Shown here in pieces: positions 57,645-57,646 of a stretch of 57,646 nt of DNA (position 1 is the first letter of the stretch; the number at the start of each line of letters is the position of its first letter). The notes under the pieces are model-generated. The model ran no database searches. It was not told the origin of the DNA and saw only the letters and a list, made by a program, of their open reading frames with translations. The position numbers and the translations under genes are program-made. This DNA comes from Dehalococcoidia bacterium (lineage in GTDB: Bacteria > Chloroflexota > Dehalococcoidia > UBA2979), in NCBI GenBank assembly GCA_009692725.1, contig SHYP01000008.1:1-57646 (forward strand). The letters are read 5' to 3'.

Positions 57645-57646
57645 CG

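Noticed and set aside
1..57646. CRISPR array
   Set aside because: No regularly spaced repeats of 24-40 bases with unique spacers were seen; the only repeats are a single pair and a short tandem.

Overview
The window is 57.6 kb of very GC-rich bacterial DNA (strong G/C at third codon positions, many GTG starts). Genes are packed into long runs where the stop of one gene overlaps the start of the next, mostly as 4-nt GTGA/ATGA overlaps. Gene content suggests a high-GC Chloroflexota lineage, perhaps Dehalococcoidia-like: a T-box-controlled trp operon, a remA-gmk pair, an AhbA/B-type siroheme decarboxylase beside a HemQ-like protein, DUF2236 and DUF6391 proteins, and an EF-G paralogue. This placement is an inference; no rRNA, tRNA or CRISPR was seen.

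Layout. 1-1.4 kb: leftward phage tail-type genes, cut by the window edge, meeting a short rightward ORF that may be the 3' end of a disrupted gene. 1.6-6.6 kb: recJ, a frameshifted DUF6326 gene, a small membrane protein and an EF-G-like GTPase. 6.7-22.9 kb, minus strand: an aromatic amino acid supra-operon that starts at a strong promoter (TTGACA-17-TAGCCT) and a tryptophan T-box with a UGG specifier. It runs trpE, NUDIX-DinB fusion, trpG, unknown gene, trpD, trpC, trpF, trpB, CPBP protease, membrane-protein cassette between 25-bp direct repeats, trpA, aroH, aroF, scpA, ribF, tyrS and two unknown genes. 22.9-27.9 kb, minus strand: site-2 protease, HD protein, tyrA, aroA, remA-like and gmk, followed by a palindrome-rich spacer.

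28-32 kb, plus strand: a secreted beta-propeller, a transglycosylase-like exoprotein, DUF6391 and DUF2236. 32-35 kb, minus strand: class II aldolase, a signal peptidase with a very long disordered N-terminal tail, and pyrE, which appears to use an ATC start. 35-38.4 kb, plus strand: ECF sigma factor, anti-sigma factor, SIMPL lipoprotein and dcd. 38.5-42.5 kb: ribD-ribE-ribBA-ribH plus a small membrane protein. A perfect parS site (42495-42510) touches the start of a Pol IV gene.

43.7-56 kb, plus strand: a broken LLM oxidoreductase, then a tetrapyrrole cluster: aldo/keto reductase, siroheme decarboxylase AhbA/B joined to a HemQ-like coproheme decarboxylase, MerR-type regulator, precorrin-2 dehydrogenase, hemA, hemC, cobA-hemD fusion, hemB, HAD hydrolase and hemL. 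Together these predict synthesis of siroheme from glutamyl-tRNA, then decarboxylation of siroheme toward haem. No hemE, hemG/hemY or hemH is present, which fits a siroheme-dependent haem route ending in a HemQ-type step. The window closes with a DUF1232 protein and dnaN behind its own promoter. Four genes carry apparent single-base frameshifts (near 161, 3795, 44452 and 47372), so real mutation and assembly error must be separated before conclusions are drawn.
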